58,287 bases of DNA from Rhodospirillaceae bacterium (GTDB lineage Bacteria; Pseudomonadota; Alphaproteobacteria; UBA8366): NCBI GenBank assembly GCA_002711555.1, contig PARQ01000001.1, positions 19,387-77,673 on the forward strand, written 5' to 3'. The translations under genes and the position numbers were made by a program. The notes under the pieces were generated by a model. The model was not told the origin of the DNA and ran no database searches. It saw only the letters and a list, made by a program, of their open reading frames with translations. Positions 1-9,100 of the stretch are shown here, piece by piece (the stretch's first letter is position 1; the number at the start of each line of letters is the position of its first letter).

Positions 1-414
1 ACTATTGAGTTTGAACTCGCCAAAAACCTTCAAAAAATAATAGGGGATGAGCGCGCGCTGATCCAGGTGGTGTTAAATTTAGTGGTGAATGCTGCTTATG
101 CCATTGGCAGGAGAAAACCAGAAGCGGGCAGGATAAAAGTGCGTACGGAGCAGATAAGAGACAACGTTAAATTAACGATTAAAGATGATGGTATTGGCAT
201 ACCCAAAAATATCAAGGGTCGAATTTTTGAACGATATTTTACAACAAAAGAATATGGTAACGGCACGGGACAAGGTCTTGCTTTTGTGCATGAGGAGGTG
301 GTTAAACGCCATGGCGGTAACATTGAGATTGATAGCAAAGAAGGTGAAGGCACTAAGGTAATTATAGAATTCCTCATTGATACACCCAAAAAAATCAATG
401 AAAAACCGATGTAA
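1..414 (+). CDS. Sensor histidine kinase, C-terminal part (partial)
   Basis: The reading frame is open from the first base of the window, so the N-terminal sensor and His-phosphoacceptor regions lie outside. The visible 137 residues are a complete HATPase_c domain: an N-box (LNLVVNAAYAI, about residues 25-35), a G1 box (DDGIGIP) and a G2 box (GTGQGLAF), followed by a HGGNI segment and a terminal beta strand. The family autophosphorylates on histidine with ATP and passes the phosphate to a response regulator; no regulator is visible here. The ligand or signal cannot be inferred. The next gene starts about 150 bases downstream and is unrelated, so this is probably the last gene of its unit. Confidence 0.85.
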   Translation, partial: TIEFELAKNLQKIIGDERALIQVVLNLVVNAAYAIGRRKPEAGRIKVRTEQIRDNVKLTIKDDGIGIPKNIKGRIFERYFTTKEYGNGTGQGLAFVHEEVVKRHGGNIEIDSKEGEGTKVIIEFLIDTPKKINEKPM

Positions 415-565
415 TGTGCCAGTGATGGTCTTCGAATTCTATCTACGATTTCATGCGCAGCTCGATATGGTTCTGAAAGATGCAGACACGCATGCGCATT
501 CAACTTCATTTTAACTTGAGATTTGAAAAATTTTGCAGCGCAGGCGTTATATAAGGATGAAACAA

Positions 566-1489
566 ATGGGTGATGAATTTGTTAGCAAAGAATACTGGGC
601 AGAAAAAGAAAATATAAAGCTGCATATATTTCGCCGACAGCTAGCATCTTCTTCGGCGGATGGTAGCCCCAAGCCGATATCATTTTTTGTGCACGGATCA
701 TCCTATGCCGGTATTACCGGCCACGACCTTGAGGTTCCAGGCCGTGAAGACTACTCACTGATGAATACGTTTGCGCGGCTTGGATACGATGTTTGGAGTA
801 TGGACCACGAGGGTTATGGATTCTCAGGGTTACGCGAGGGAGCAAATTCTGACATCGCATCGGGAGTTGAAGATTTGAAAGCAGCGACTGACATTATTAT
901 AGAGGAGACTGGGGTTTCTTCTTTTCTCTTTTCGGGTCAATCGTCAGGAGCGCTGAGAGCAGCGGCATTCGCTGAAGCATATCCAGAGCGAGTTAAGCGA
1001 TTAGCCCTCGGAGCCATGGTGTGGACAGGTGAGGGGTCGCCAACTTTGGCAGAGCGTTCTAAGAAGCTTGATCAGTGGAAATCCTCAAACAAACGCCCTG
1101 TCAATCGAGAATTCTTTGAAACCATTTTTAGTCGAGATATAGATGGATTAGCAGATAAAGATGTAGCCATGGCTATGGCAAAATCCGAAAGTCGTTTTGG
1201 TGGTTTTGTGCCTACGGGAACTTACCTGGATATGTGTGCAAACTTGCCGGTATGTGACCCAGAAAAGATCTTGTGTCCTGTAATGATCATACGTGGAGAG
1301 CACGATGGGATAGCCTCACCAGAGGACCTCATATCCTTCTATGAGAAGCTACCAACGAGAGATAAAGTTCTTATTACTATGGCGGGACAAGCTCACTCAA
1401 CATGGCTTGGATATAATCGTCATCGCGCAGTTCATGTGTTGCATGGCTTTTTTACTATGCCGGAACGCAAGGATCCGCTTAACGGCTGA
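566..1489 (+). CDS. Alpha/beta-fold hydrolase (monoglyceride lipase-like)
   Basis: A 307-residue alpha/beta hydrolase. An HGSS oxyanion region lies near residue 43, the nucleophile elbow GQSSG has its serine near residue 126, and GEHDG and AHS near the C terminus supply the expected acid and histidine, so the triad looks complete. The AMDHEGYG-like strand and lid arrangement resemble the lysophospholipase/monoacylglycerol lipase group, but the substrate is unknown. I chose the ATG at 566 because AAGGA sits 8 bases before it; in-frame TTG 533 and ATG 557 have poorly placed ribosome sites. No signal peptide is evident, so it is probably cytoplasmic. It lies 31 bases before an aldo/keto reductase and may share its transcript. 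Confidence 0.8.
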   Translation: MGDEFVSKEYWAEKENIKLHIFRRQLASSSADGSPKPISFFVHGSSYAGITGHDLEVPGREDYSLMNTFARLGYDVWSMDHEGYGFSGLREGANSDIASGVEDLKAATDIIIEETGVSSFLFSGQSSGALRAAAFAEAYPERVKRLALGAMVWTGEGSPTLAERSKKLDQWKSSNKRPVNREFFETIFSRDIDGLADKDVAMAMAKSESRFGGFVPTGTYLDMCANLPVCDPEKILCPVMIIRGEHDGIASPEDLISFYEKLPTRDKVLITMAGQAHSTWLGYNRHRAVHVLHGFFTMPERKDPLNG

Positions 1490-1520
1490 TGTAAACTAAT
1501 TTGGTAAGAGGTATCTTTTT

Positions 1521-2507
1521 ATGATTTCCAGGAAAATCGGTGGAACAGATCTTAACGTTTCTACTATAGGGTATGGGTGTGCGTCATTGTCCGGAGGATA
1601 TCACCCACGAGATGAAGAACGTGCAGAAAAGATTTTGTCTGTAGCTTTGAATTCTGGGATTAGTTTTTTTGACTCCTCCGATGCCTATGGCAACGGGCAC
1701 AACGAGGAATTTCTGGGCATTAACCTGGGCGATGCAAAACATCGAGTTACAATAGGGACCAAGTTCGGCAACATTCGAGGTCCTAATGGTGAACGGGGAG
1801 GAACGAATGGAAAGCCAGATTATGTCCAGCGCGCATGTGAGGCGAGCCTTAACCGTCTTGGGGTAGATATAATTGATCTTTATACGCTACATCGTGTTGA
1901 CCCAGAAACACCCATCGAAGACACAGTAGGTGCCATGAGCCGCCTGGTTGAACAGGGCAAAATTAGGTATATCGGGCTTTGTGAGGCAGGAGCCAAAACG
2001 ATAAGGCGTGCAGCGAAGGTTGCAAAAATCACAATGTTACAAACCGAGTATTCACTTTGGACGCGTGATATAGAACAAGACATTTTGCCAACCTGCCGTG
2101 AGTTGGGGATTGCATTTACCGCATACGCACCCCTAGGCCGCGGATTTTTATCTGGCTGTATGCGTAATACCGGAGATATTGCTCAGGGTGATAGGCGCAA
2201 CGATCATCCACGGTTCGAAGCAAAGAATTTAAAACAAAATGCAAAGTTACTTAGAGTGATAGATCAAATCTCCAATGCACGTGGTTTGACTCAAAGCCAA
2301 GTTTCTCTGGCGTGGTTATTATCGAAAGGAGAAGATATTGTGCCAATACCAAGCACCCTCAACCCTGCGCACCTGCGCGAAAATATTGAAGCTTGCACTG
2401 CGGATCTTAGTGCCGAGGAAATTACTACTCTCGAAGAAGCTTTCCCTTTGGGTGCTGCGACAGGCACGCGATACCCGGCTCAACAGATGCATCTAATGGG
2501 GCAGTGA
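1521..2507 (+). CDS. Aldo/keto reductase
   Basis: A 328-residue protein of typical AKR length, expected to reduce aldehydes or ketones with NADPH in a TIM barrel. The catalytic tetrad is visible as Asp51 and Tyr56 (in DSSDAYG), Lys81 (GTKFG) and His124 (YTLHRVD). The stretch YAPLGRGFLSG and a C-terminal IPST-type cofactor-binding segment match the AKR11/AKR13-like oxidoreductases. An AAGAGG ribosome site precedes the ATG. The preceding hydrolase ends 31 bases upstream, and the convergent cobC gene ends 34 bases downstream. The physiological substrate cannot be read from the sequence. Confidence 0.85.
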   Translation: MISRKIGGTDLNVSTIGYGCASLSGGYHPRDEERAEKILSVALNSGISFFDSSDAYGNGHNEEFLGINLGDAKHRVTIGTKFGNIRGPNGERGGTNGKPDYVQRACEASLNRLGVDIIDLYTLHRVDPETPIEDTVGAMSRLVEQGKIRYIGLCEAGAKTIRRAAKVAKITMLQTEYSLWTRDIEQDILPTCRELGIAFTAYAPLGRGFLSGCMRNTGDIAQGDRRNDHPRFEAKNLKQNAKLLRVIDQISNARGLTQSQVSLAWLLSKGEDIVPIPSTLNPAHLRENIEACTADLSAEEITTLEEAFPLGAATGTRYPAQQMHLMGQ

Positions 2508-2541
2508 GTGAAGGCAAGATGTTGGCGGAAAAACCTCCGAG

Positions 2542-3636
2542 CTATTTCTCTTTTCCAAATTGATGGAGAGCGCGCTCCGTTCGGACAAAATCATTCTCAT
2601 CTCTTGGAATCCCAAAACGAAGGCGATCTGGCTGTCCTTCAAAAGCTCGTGTGAGCACTCCATTTTTCGCTAAATGGCTATAAAGATTATATGCATCAGG
2701 GTGGCCTCCTAAAAGGAATAATGAAGTACCTCCTAAAGATTCAAAATTATAGAGATCTAGCAATTCTCCCATTTTTTTTGAGCGTTTTTTGAGCGATATG
2801 CGCATGTTTTGTTGCCAGCTCAAATCAGCCATCGCTTGTTTTCCAATTTCAAGGGCTGGACCACTTACCGGCCATGGCCCTATTACATTTTGCAGCATTT
2901 CAGCGGTTTCTGCGTCTGCTAATGCAAAACCTAGACGTAATCCAGCAAGTCCAAAAAATTTGCCAAAAGAACGCAGTACAATGAGACCCTGTTTCCCTGC
3001 AATCCCAGAAACACTGTTGGTTGGGGATGCATCAATAAATGACTCGTCAACAACTAATAATCCTCCGCCATGAGCTTGTCTCTCTGATAGAGAAGCCAAG
3101 TCTTCGGCCTTAAATTGTCTGCCGTCAGGATTATTTGGATTGGTGACTATTACTGTTGCAAAATCGCCCCAATTTGGAAGATCGTTTATTTCTATTACTT
3201 CGTGGCCCGCGACTTGCCAAGCACTCGCGTGCCCTGTGTACGTTGGCCCAATAATCGCCGTCGTGCTAGGGGGGCGCAACCAGGGTAGCCATTGTATCAA
3301 GGCTTGCGTCCCCGGGCCCGGCACGATGCAGTCGCGAGAATTACAACCAAAATATTTGGCTGCTGTATCTATACAAGCGTCTGTCAACGTTGTGTCGGGA
3401 AGTTTCTGCCATAATTCATTGGACACCTCAGGGAAAGAAAATGCATCGGGATTGATACCTGTTGAAAGATCCAACCACCCTTGAGTGGGAACACCGAACA
3501 CTTTTTCAGCAAGTGCGATTGAACCTCCATGTCTCGGTAACATAGACGCCGGCATTTCGGTTATACGTTCTGATGGTGGCGAGGTAGAGTTCTTTTCACC
3601 ATTCGTTGACAAAGGCCTTCCCCTTTCGATAAACAT
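2542..3636 (-). CDS. cobC: Threonine-phosphate decarboxylase (CobC/CobD-type, PLP-dependent)
   Basis: A PLP fold-type I enzyme of the histidinol-phosphate aminotransferase family. In the cobalamin pathway this group makes (R)-1-aminopropan-2-ol phosphate from threonine phosphate for the aminopropanol arm. Visible features are PRHGG at about residues 34-38, typical of CobC N termini, NPNNPDG at 166-172, an Asp near 197, the PLP-binding Lys226 in RSFGKFFG, and Arg234. It diverges from the riboswitch-led cob operon, which supports the role. The start is uncertain: none of the ATGs at 3636, 3555 or 3543 has a good ribosome site, and a TTGACA box for the opposite operon lies inside the first ten codons of the long form. 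Confidence 0.85.
   Translation of the reverse strand: MFIERGRPLSTNGEKNSTSPPSERITEMPASMLPRHGGSIALAEKVFGVPTQGWLDLSTGINPDAFSFPEVSNELWQKLPDTTLTDACIDTAAKYFGCNSRDCIVPGPGTQALIQWLPWLRPPSTTAIIGPTYTGHASAWQVAGHEVIEINDLPNWGDFATVIVTNPNNPDGRQFKAEDLASLSERQAHGGGLLVVDESFIDASPTNSVSGIAGKQGLIVLRSFGKFFGLAGLRLGFALADAETAEMLQNVIGPWPVSGPALEIGKQAMADLSWQQNMRISLKKRSKKMGELLDLYNFESLGGTSLFLLGGHPDAYNLYSHLAKNGVLTRAFEGQPDRLRFGIPRDENDFVRTERALHQFGKEK
3606..3635 (+). promoter_or_regulatory. Candidate promoter for the cobalamin operon
   Basis: A perfect -35 box TTGACA at 3606-3611 is followed after 18 bases by a weak -10 (TAAACA, 3630-3635). This puts the start of transcription roughly 30 bases before the riboswitch aptamer. The -10 match is poor (three of six positions), so this is a proposal only. 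Confidence 0.4.
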
Positions 3637-3668
3637 TATTCGTCAATGGTTCCCATGATCGAACGTGT

Positions 3669-3826
3669 CAAGGGAACACGGTGCGGTCTTCTATAATTCT
3701 TTTAGAAGAGCAAAGCCGTGGCTGCCCCCGCAACTGTAGGCGGAGAGTCCCATCCAACATACGCCACTGGGGAAACCTGGGAAGGTAGGATGTGGGCAAT
3801 GACCCGTGAGCCAGTATACCTGCCGT
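3669..3826 (+). promoter_or_regulatory. Cobalamin (AdoCbl) riboswitch
   Basis: Several conserved blocks of the B12 aptamer are present in the right order: GGGAACACGGTG at the 5' side, GCCGTGGCTGCCCCCGCAAC at 3715-3734, the B12-box region GCCACTGG with AAACCTGGGAAGG at 3763-3786, and GTGAGCCAGTATACCTGCC at the 3' end. It lies directly upstream of a hupE-like gene and the cob operon on the same strand. The family normally lowers expression when adenosylcobalamin is abundant. A hairpin just downstream (3818-3844) overlaps the 3' end of the aptamer and may be the switching element. Confidence 0.93.
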
Positions 3827-3844
3827 TGACGCGCTATCGCAGGT
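3818..3844 (+). promoter_or_regulatory. Possible expression-platform hairpin of the B12 riboswitch
   Basis: ACCTGC at 3818-3823 can pair perfectly with GCAGGT at 3839-3844. The 5' arm is part of the conserved 3' block of the aptamer, so forming this hairpin would compete with the ligand-bound fold. No T-run follows and the start codon lies 105 bases downstream, so control is more likely translational, or through Rho, than by an intrinsic terminator. Confidence 0.4.
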
Positions 3845-3948
3845 CTGTTCGGCGGGGTGTACGAACGTAATCCACGAGGTCAAATTTGGCGAATCGGGAT
3901 GAGAAAAATGGCGTTAGCGGTGAAAAAACGTTCGTCAGGAGTATTGGT

Positions 3949-4590
3949 ATGTTCTTTTCAAAATCATTGTTACCAAAATTCGCCATAATATTTCTCACAT
4001 TTAGTGTTTTTGGTTTAAGCATCGGGCCAGCGGAGGCGCACCATCCGATGGATTTTCAAATACCGCAGACAGTTCTTCAAGGACTGCTCTCAGGGTTTGG
4101 CCATCCCATTATTGGTTTAGATCACCTAGTTTTTGTTGTTGGGTTGGGTTTTATGGGTGTTCTGGTGCCAAGTGGGCTCGCCGCTTTAAGCTCTTTCATT
4201 TTAGGTTGCTTGGTAGGATGCATAGTCCATCTGAATTCCTTCGATTTGCCCCTGGTTGAACCAATTATCGCATCTTCTGTAATCTTAGTGGGTGTCATGA
4301 TTGCCCTTCGCTACGCGACATCCACATATGTGTTTGCAGTCGCGATTGGCATACTTGGTGTTTTTCACGGGTATGCATATGGCGAGGCAATCATAGGAGC
4401 GGAGGTGTCGGTGCTTGGTGCATATCTTATTGGTCTCAGCATTGTACAGTTCTGCATTGGTGCGATGGTGTATCTTGGATTACGATTCTTGAGGTCAAGG
4501 TTTAGCCGAATAGACTTTGTTGCACGAATTGCAGGTATCACCATGGGTGGATTTGGTGCTGCTACGCTTTTCGGACAAGTCATTTCTTAA
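3949..4590 (+). CDS. HupE/UreJ-family membrane protein, probable cobalt transporter
   Basis: A 213-residue membrane protein with a signal peptide that ends in AEA at residue 30, which would leave a mature N terminus beginning HHPMDF. The HupE/UreJ signatures GHPIIGLDH (near 51-59) and FHGYAYGEA are visible, followed by several hydrophobic segments, for about six helices in all. Family members carry nickel or cobalt; HupE-like genes under B12 riboswitches have been proposed as cobalt importers, and this one sits immediately behind such a riboswitch and before cobP. The ATG at 3949 was chosen because AGGAG lies 7 bases upstream and a signal peptide follows; an in-frame TTG at 3886 has neither. 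Metal specificity is inferred from context. Confidence 0.82.
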   Translation: MFFSKSLLPKFAIIFLTFSVFGLSIGPAEAHHPMDFQIPQTVLQGLLSGFGHPIIGLDHLVFVVGLGFMGVLVPSGLAALSSFILGCLVGCIVHLNSFDLPLVEPIIASSVILVGVMIALRYATSTYVFAVAIGILGVFHGYAYGEAIIGAEVSVLGAYLIGLSIVQFCIGAMVYLGLRFLRSRFSRIDFVARIAGITMGGFGAATLFGQVIS

Positions 4591-4607
4591 CTGGGTCTGT
4601 TCAGAAT

Positions 4608-5144
4608 ATGGCTACAAACAGAGAATTGCCGGCGGTAACGTTGGTGTTGGGCGGTGCGCGCTCGGGTAAGAGCCTTTATGCTGAGCGGTGTATAAAAAAT
4701 ATATCGCGGCAGCCGGTTTACATCGCTACAGCTGAACCCGGTGATCCTGAGATGATAGAGCGTATCAAACGGCATCGTGAGCGACGCGGATCTAATTGGG
4801 AGACAGTGGAAGAATCTATCGACCTAGTTGGTGTGTTAAAGGTTCATAGAAAGTCGACTATTTTGATCGACTGTCTCACGCTATGGCTCACTAATTTGAT
4901 ACTTGCGGATCATGACGTTGAAGAATCCGTATCCGAGCTGGCATTAGAGCTAGGGCAGGCCGAAGGAAGCGTTTTCCTTGTTTCAAATGAGGTTGGATCA
5001 GGAATAATGCCCGAGAATGCACTAGCGCGAAAATTTTGCGACGTTGCCGGTCAAATGAATCAGATAATAGCATCGAAGGCTTCGTCCGTTATCCTCGTAA
5101 CAGCCGGCATTCCTCAGTCGCTAAAGGCTCCACAAGAGGTTTGA
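4608..5144 (+). CDS. cobP: Adenosylcobinamide kinase / adenosylcobinamide-phosphate guanylyltransferase
   Basis: A 178-residue bifunctional enzyme (CobP/CobU) that phosphorylates adenosylcobinamide and then attaches GMP, giving AdoCbi-GDP for nucleotide-loop assembly. The P-loop GGARSGKS is at residues 15-22. His56, in the RHRERRG segment, fits the guanylylated histidine of the family. SNEVGSGIMPEN and the C-terminal GIPQSLK are also typical of CobU. The length is normal. It follows the hupE-like gene by 17 bases and precedes cobW by 4, so it belongs to the riboswitch-led operon. Confidence 0.93.
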   Translation: MATNRELPAVTLVLGGARSGKSLYAERCIKNISRQPVYIATAEPGDPEMIERIKRHRERRGSNWETVEESIDLVGVLKVHRKSTILIDCLTLWLTNLILADHDVEESVSELALELGQAEGSVFLVSNEVGSGIMPENALARKFCDVAGQMNQIIASKASSVILVTAGIPQSLKAPQEV

Positions 5145-5148
5145 ACTT

Positions 5149-6186
5149 ATGCATTTCAGAAGTAAAATACCAGCAACAGTGTTAACTGGGTTTTTAGGAG
5201 CTGGAAAAACTAGTACGATTCGGCACATTTTACAAAATACTGCTGGATTGCGGTTGGCGTTGATTATCAATGAATTTGGCGACCTTGGCGTTGACGGCGA
5301 AATTATAAAAGGTTGTGGCATTCCCGAATGCCGAGACGAAAATGTTGTCGAGCTAGCTAATGGTTGCATTTGCTGCACTGTGGCAGATGACTTTATTCCA
5401 GCTATGGATGAGTTAATATCCCGTGCAGATCCCCCTGATCATATAATAATTGAGACATCAGGTCTTGCCTTACCAAAGCCCCTAGTTAAAGCTTTCAACT
5501 GGCCTGAGGTGCGGTCTAAAGTCACAGTAGATGGGGTTGTCGCCGTTGTTGACGGACCCGCAGTAACAGCAGGGTTACTCACGGCAAGCGAAAAGCCTCC
5601 TGAAGAAGGTCTATCTGATAGCGGCAGACAAGATCATGAAAACCCTATAGAGGAATTATTTGAAGAGCAGCTGGGCAGCGCTGACATAGTGTTAATAAAT
5701 AAGACAGACCTTATAGACAAGCATGGGTTGGCCAAAGCTGTGCAAATAGTTAAAAGCGCTGCGCGGCCGAATGCTAAGGTAATCAATACGGCATACGGTC
5801 GGGTCGACACTAAAGTGCTTCTCGGACTTGAAGCAACTGCAGAAAATGATCTTGAAACGAGACTTTCTCATCATGATGGGATGGACCATAGCCATAATCA
5901 CGACGAATTCGAATCGTTCTCGATAAGATTAGGTGTCCTGCCGTCAGCCAAAACTTTACAGCAACGCATAGGGCGACTGGTCGAGAACCATGATATTCTT
6001 AGAATCAAAGGCTTTGCTGCCATTGAAAAGAAACCTCTTAGATTTGTGATTCAAGGAGTTGGGACAAATCTCTCGTTCTATTACGACAGACCTTGGAAAT
6101 CCGGCGAAGATTGCCACACTGAATTGGTTGTTATTGGATTACATGGTTTAGATGAGGTAGCAATTCATACTGAACTGGCGGGTTAG
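5149..6186 (+). CDS. cobW: CobW-type G3E GTPase
   Basis: A 345-residue G3E P-loop GTPase. The family contains metal chaperones, and CobW, placed beside cobN, is thought to deliver cobalt to the aerobic cobaltochelatase. The P-loop GFLGAGKT is at residues 14-21, the metal-binding CICC at 73-76 and a G4-type NKTD near 183-186. A His/Asp-rich linker (HHDGMDHSHNHDE) near residues 240-252 precedes the CobW C-terminal domain. It sits between cobP and cobN with gaps of 4 and 1 bases, which suggests translational coupling with the chelatase. A second G3E gene at 32.6 kb lacks both the cob context and this His-rich stretch. Confidence 0.93.
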   Translation: MHFRSKIPATVLTGFLGAGKTSTIRHILQNTAGLRLALIINEFGDLGVDGEIIKGCGIPECRDENVVELANGCICCTVADDFIPAMDELISRADPPDHIIIETSGLALPKPLVKAFNWPEVRSKVTVDGVVAVVDGPAVTAGLLTASEKPPEEGLSDSGRQDHENPIEELFEEQLGSADIVLINKTDLIDKHGLAKAVQIVKSAARPNAKVINTAYGRVDTKVLLGLEATAENDLETRLSHHDGMDHSHNHDEFESFSIRLGVLPSAKTLQQRIGRLVENHDILRIKGFAAIEKKPLRFVIQGVGTNLSFYYDRPWKSGEDCHTELVVIGLHGLDEVAIHTELAG

Positions 6187-6187
6187 A

Positions 6188-9100
6188 ATGCATCTTCTAA
6201 ATGCTCAGCCAGGCGTAGTGGCTGATGGTTCGGAAGCGATTGATCTAGGACAGTCGCCGGGGCAAATATTATTTTTATCCGCTGCGGATACAGATCTTTC
6301 GGCCGTTTCGGCTGCGCGAGCGAATTTAGGAGCGAACTTCCCTTCTCTCAGACTTGCGAACGTAATGCAGCTTTCACATCATATGTCAGTTGATCTTTAC
6401 TGTGAAAAGATGGTGAAGCCAGCAGAACTTATTATAGTGCGACTTTTAGGTGGTGTTAGCTATTGGCAATATGGTGTTGAGCAGATTTCTAAAATATGTG
6501 CGTCAAATGGCTCGGCACTTGCTTTCCTTCCCGGTGATGATCAACCTGACGAAGATCTTACCTCACGTTCAAATCTACCTTCGGAAAGCTGTCACCGGCT
6601 TTGGCAGTACCTTGTGCATGGCGGATCGGAGAATGCGCGCGAATTCCTGAATTTTGCCTCCTCAATACTCGACGGTTCTGAACAATGGCGCGAGCCAAGA
6701 CCTCTTTTGAGAGCGGGGCTTTATTGGCCTGGTATAGAAGCTGTGGATTTGGCTACGATAGCGAATAATTGGATAGCTGATGCCCCAGTGGCAGCAATTG
6801 TTTTCTATCGTGCCCACCTTCAATCAGGGAATTTAAAGCCCATTCTACAGCTTATTAAAGCGCTAGAGGCTGAGGAGTTGTCACCTCTTCCTTTATTTAT
6901 TTCGAGTCTTAAAGACCCTTTATCGGATAAGATCCTGCAGCAAATCTTTGCTGATGCGCCACCGCAGGTGATACTCAATACTACAGGATTTTCTGCTTCT
7001 ACGCCTGGAACTGCTCACGTGTCGTCCGCATTGGAAGGCTGCAATTGCCCCGTCTTCCAGGTGATCCTTTCGGGTGGCTCCAAGGAGGCATGGCATAAAA
7101 ATACACAAGGCTTGTCACCACGCGATATTGCAATGAATGTTGCGCTTCCTGAAGTTGATGGACGTATAATCACGAGGGCAATCTCCTTTAAAGATCAAGC
7201 TAAACACGATCCCCTCACAGAGCATTCGACCGTCAACTATGAGCCAAAGCGTGATCGTGTCCAATTCGTCGCAAAATTGGCTGCCAATTGGTGTCGCCTT
7301 TCTAAAGCGCCAACAAAGGAGCGCCGCATTGCAATTGTATTGGCCAATTATCCCAATCGTGACGGACGGATTGGTAATGGAGTTGGCCTCGATACTCCCG
7401 CAAGCGTCAGCCATGTCATCAATATTCTAGCTGGAGAGGGTTATGATATAGCCGACCCTAATTTGGATGGAAGCCAACTGATAGCAAAATTGCTAGCTGG
7501 ACCTACAAACGCCGGAGTTTTAGGACGAAAGATAGAAGCTGTGCTCCCATTGGAGGCTTATGTTCGAGCATTTGAGAGATTACCGGCGGTGACGCAAAGT
7601 AAGATACAAGAGCGATGGGGTAATCCGGTCAACGATTCCTTTTTTTTATCTCAAAAGAAAAGTTTTGCTGTTCCAATTTTTCACTGTGGTAAAATCGTCA
7701 TAGGGCTGCAGCCAGCGCGCGGTTACAATATAAATCCTAAATCCAGCTATCATGATCCTGATTTGCCACCGCCGCATGGATATCTCGCTTTCTATTTTTG
7801 GCTTCGAGACTGCTTCGGAGCGCACGCAGTAGTCCATTTTGGTAAGCACGGAAACCTCGAGTGGCTGCCAGGAAAGGCCATAGCACTTTCAGATGAATGT
7901 TTTCCTGAAGCCGTTTTTGGACCAATACCACATCTTTATCCATTTATAGTTAACGATCCAGGTGAGGGTGCGCAGGCAAAACGCCGAGCGCAAGCAGTAA
8001 TAGTTGATCATCTTACTCCACCTCTGACTCGTGCAGAAATATACGGGCCGCTGGCCGAACTAGAGCAGCTGGTTGATGAATACTTCGATGCAACAGGCAT
8101 TGATCCGGGGCGCTGCGATATTCTTAGTGAGTCAATAATTGAAAAAAGTATAGAACTTGGTATTTCCGAGGAATGCGGAATATCTCTGGATGAAGAGCCG
8201 ACGAGTGCCCTCTCGAAGCTCGACGCTTATTTATGCGAGCTTAAAGAATTGCAGATACGGGACGGCCTTCATGTTTTTGGCCAGGTGCCAACAGACCGTC
8301 AATTGACCGATCTTTTAGTTGCCTTGGCTCGCGTTCCGGGCGCAAAGCGCCAGTCTTTGCATCGTGCTTTAGCAAATGATTTGGGTCTCGTGGGCTTTGA
8401 TCCTCTTGATTGTAACATGGGTGAGGTGTGGGATGGGCATAAGATTGATGGCATACGCATTCGCACTCAGGGAGACCTTGTGGAGCACATAGAGGATTTA
8501 GCCTCAAGTTTAGTTTCTGGCAATACTCAAGCACCAAAAGAGTGGAAATCTTCGGGTGAAGTGCTAGCTGAGATTGATTCGTCTTTGCGGCCAGCAGTTA
8601 TGTCCTCAGGGAGTTCTGAAATTTATGGTTTGTTGTCTGGCCTGAGGGGAAATTTTGTTTTGCCAGGCCCCTCTGGGGCGCCGAGTAGGGGAAGGCCGGA
8701 AGTTTTGCCGACGGGAAGGAATTTTTATTCCGTTGATACGCGCGCTGTTCCTACGCCGGCAGCTTGGACCTTGGGCTGGAAGTCTGCCACTCTAATTGTG
8801 GAACGTCATGCTCAGGACCATGGTGAATGGCTCAAGCACGTTGGGCTTTCGGTTTGGGGTACTTCAAATATGAGGACAGGTGGTGATGACATAGCTCAAG
8901 CTTTAGCTTTGTTAGGGGTGCGGCCGGTCTGGGAACCGGTATCTCGGCGAGTGACTAATTTTGAGATCATGCCGCTTGATGTTTTGGGGCGGCCACGGGT
9001 CGATGTCACTTTACGTATATCCGGGTTCTTTCGTGATGCATTTCCGGCGCAGATTGACCTATTTGACTCAGCGGTAAGGGCGGTGGCCAAACTAGAAGAA

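Noticed and set aside
3668..3883. A 71-codon minus-strand frame
   Set aside because: It overlaps the cobalamin riboswitch exactly, which explains the sequence better.
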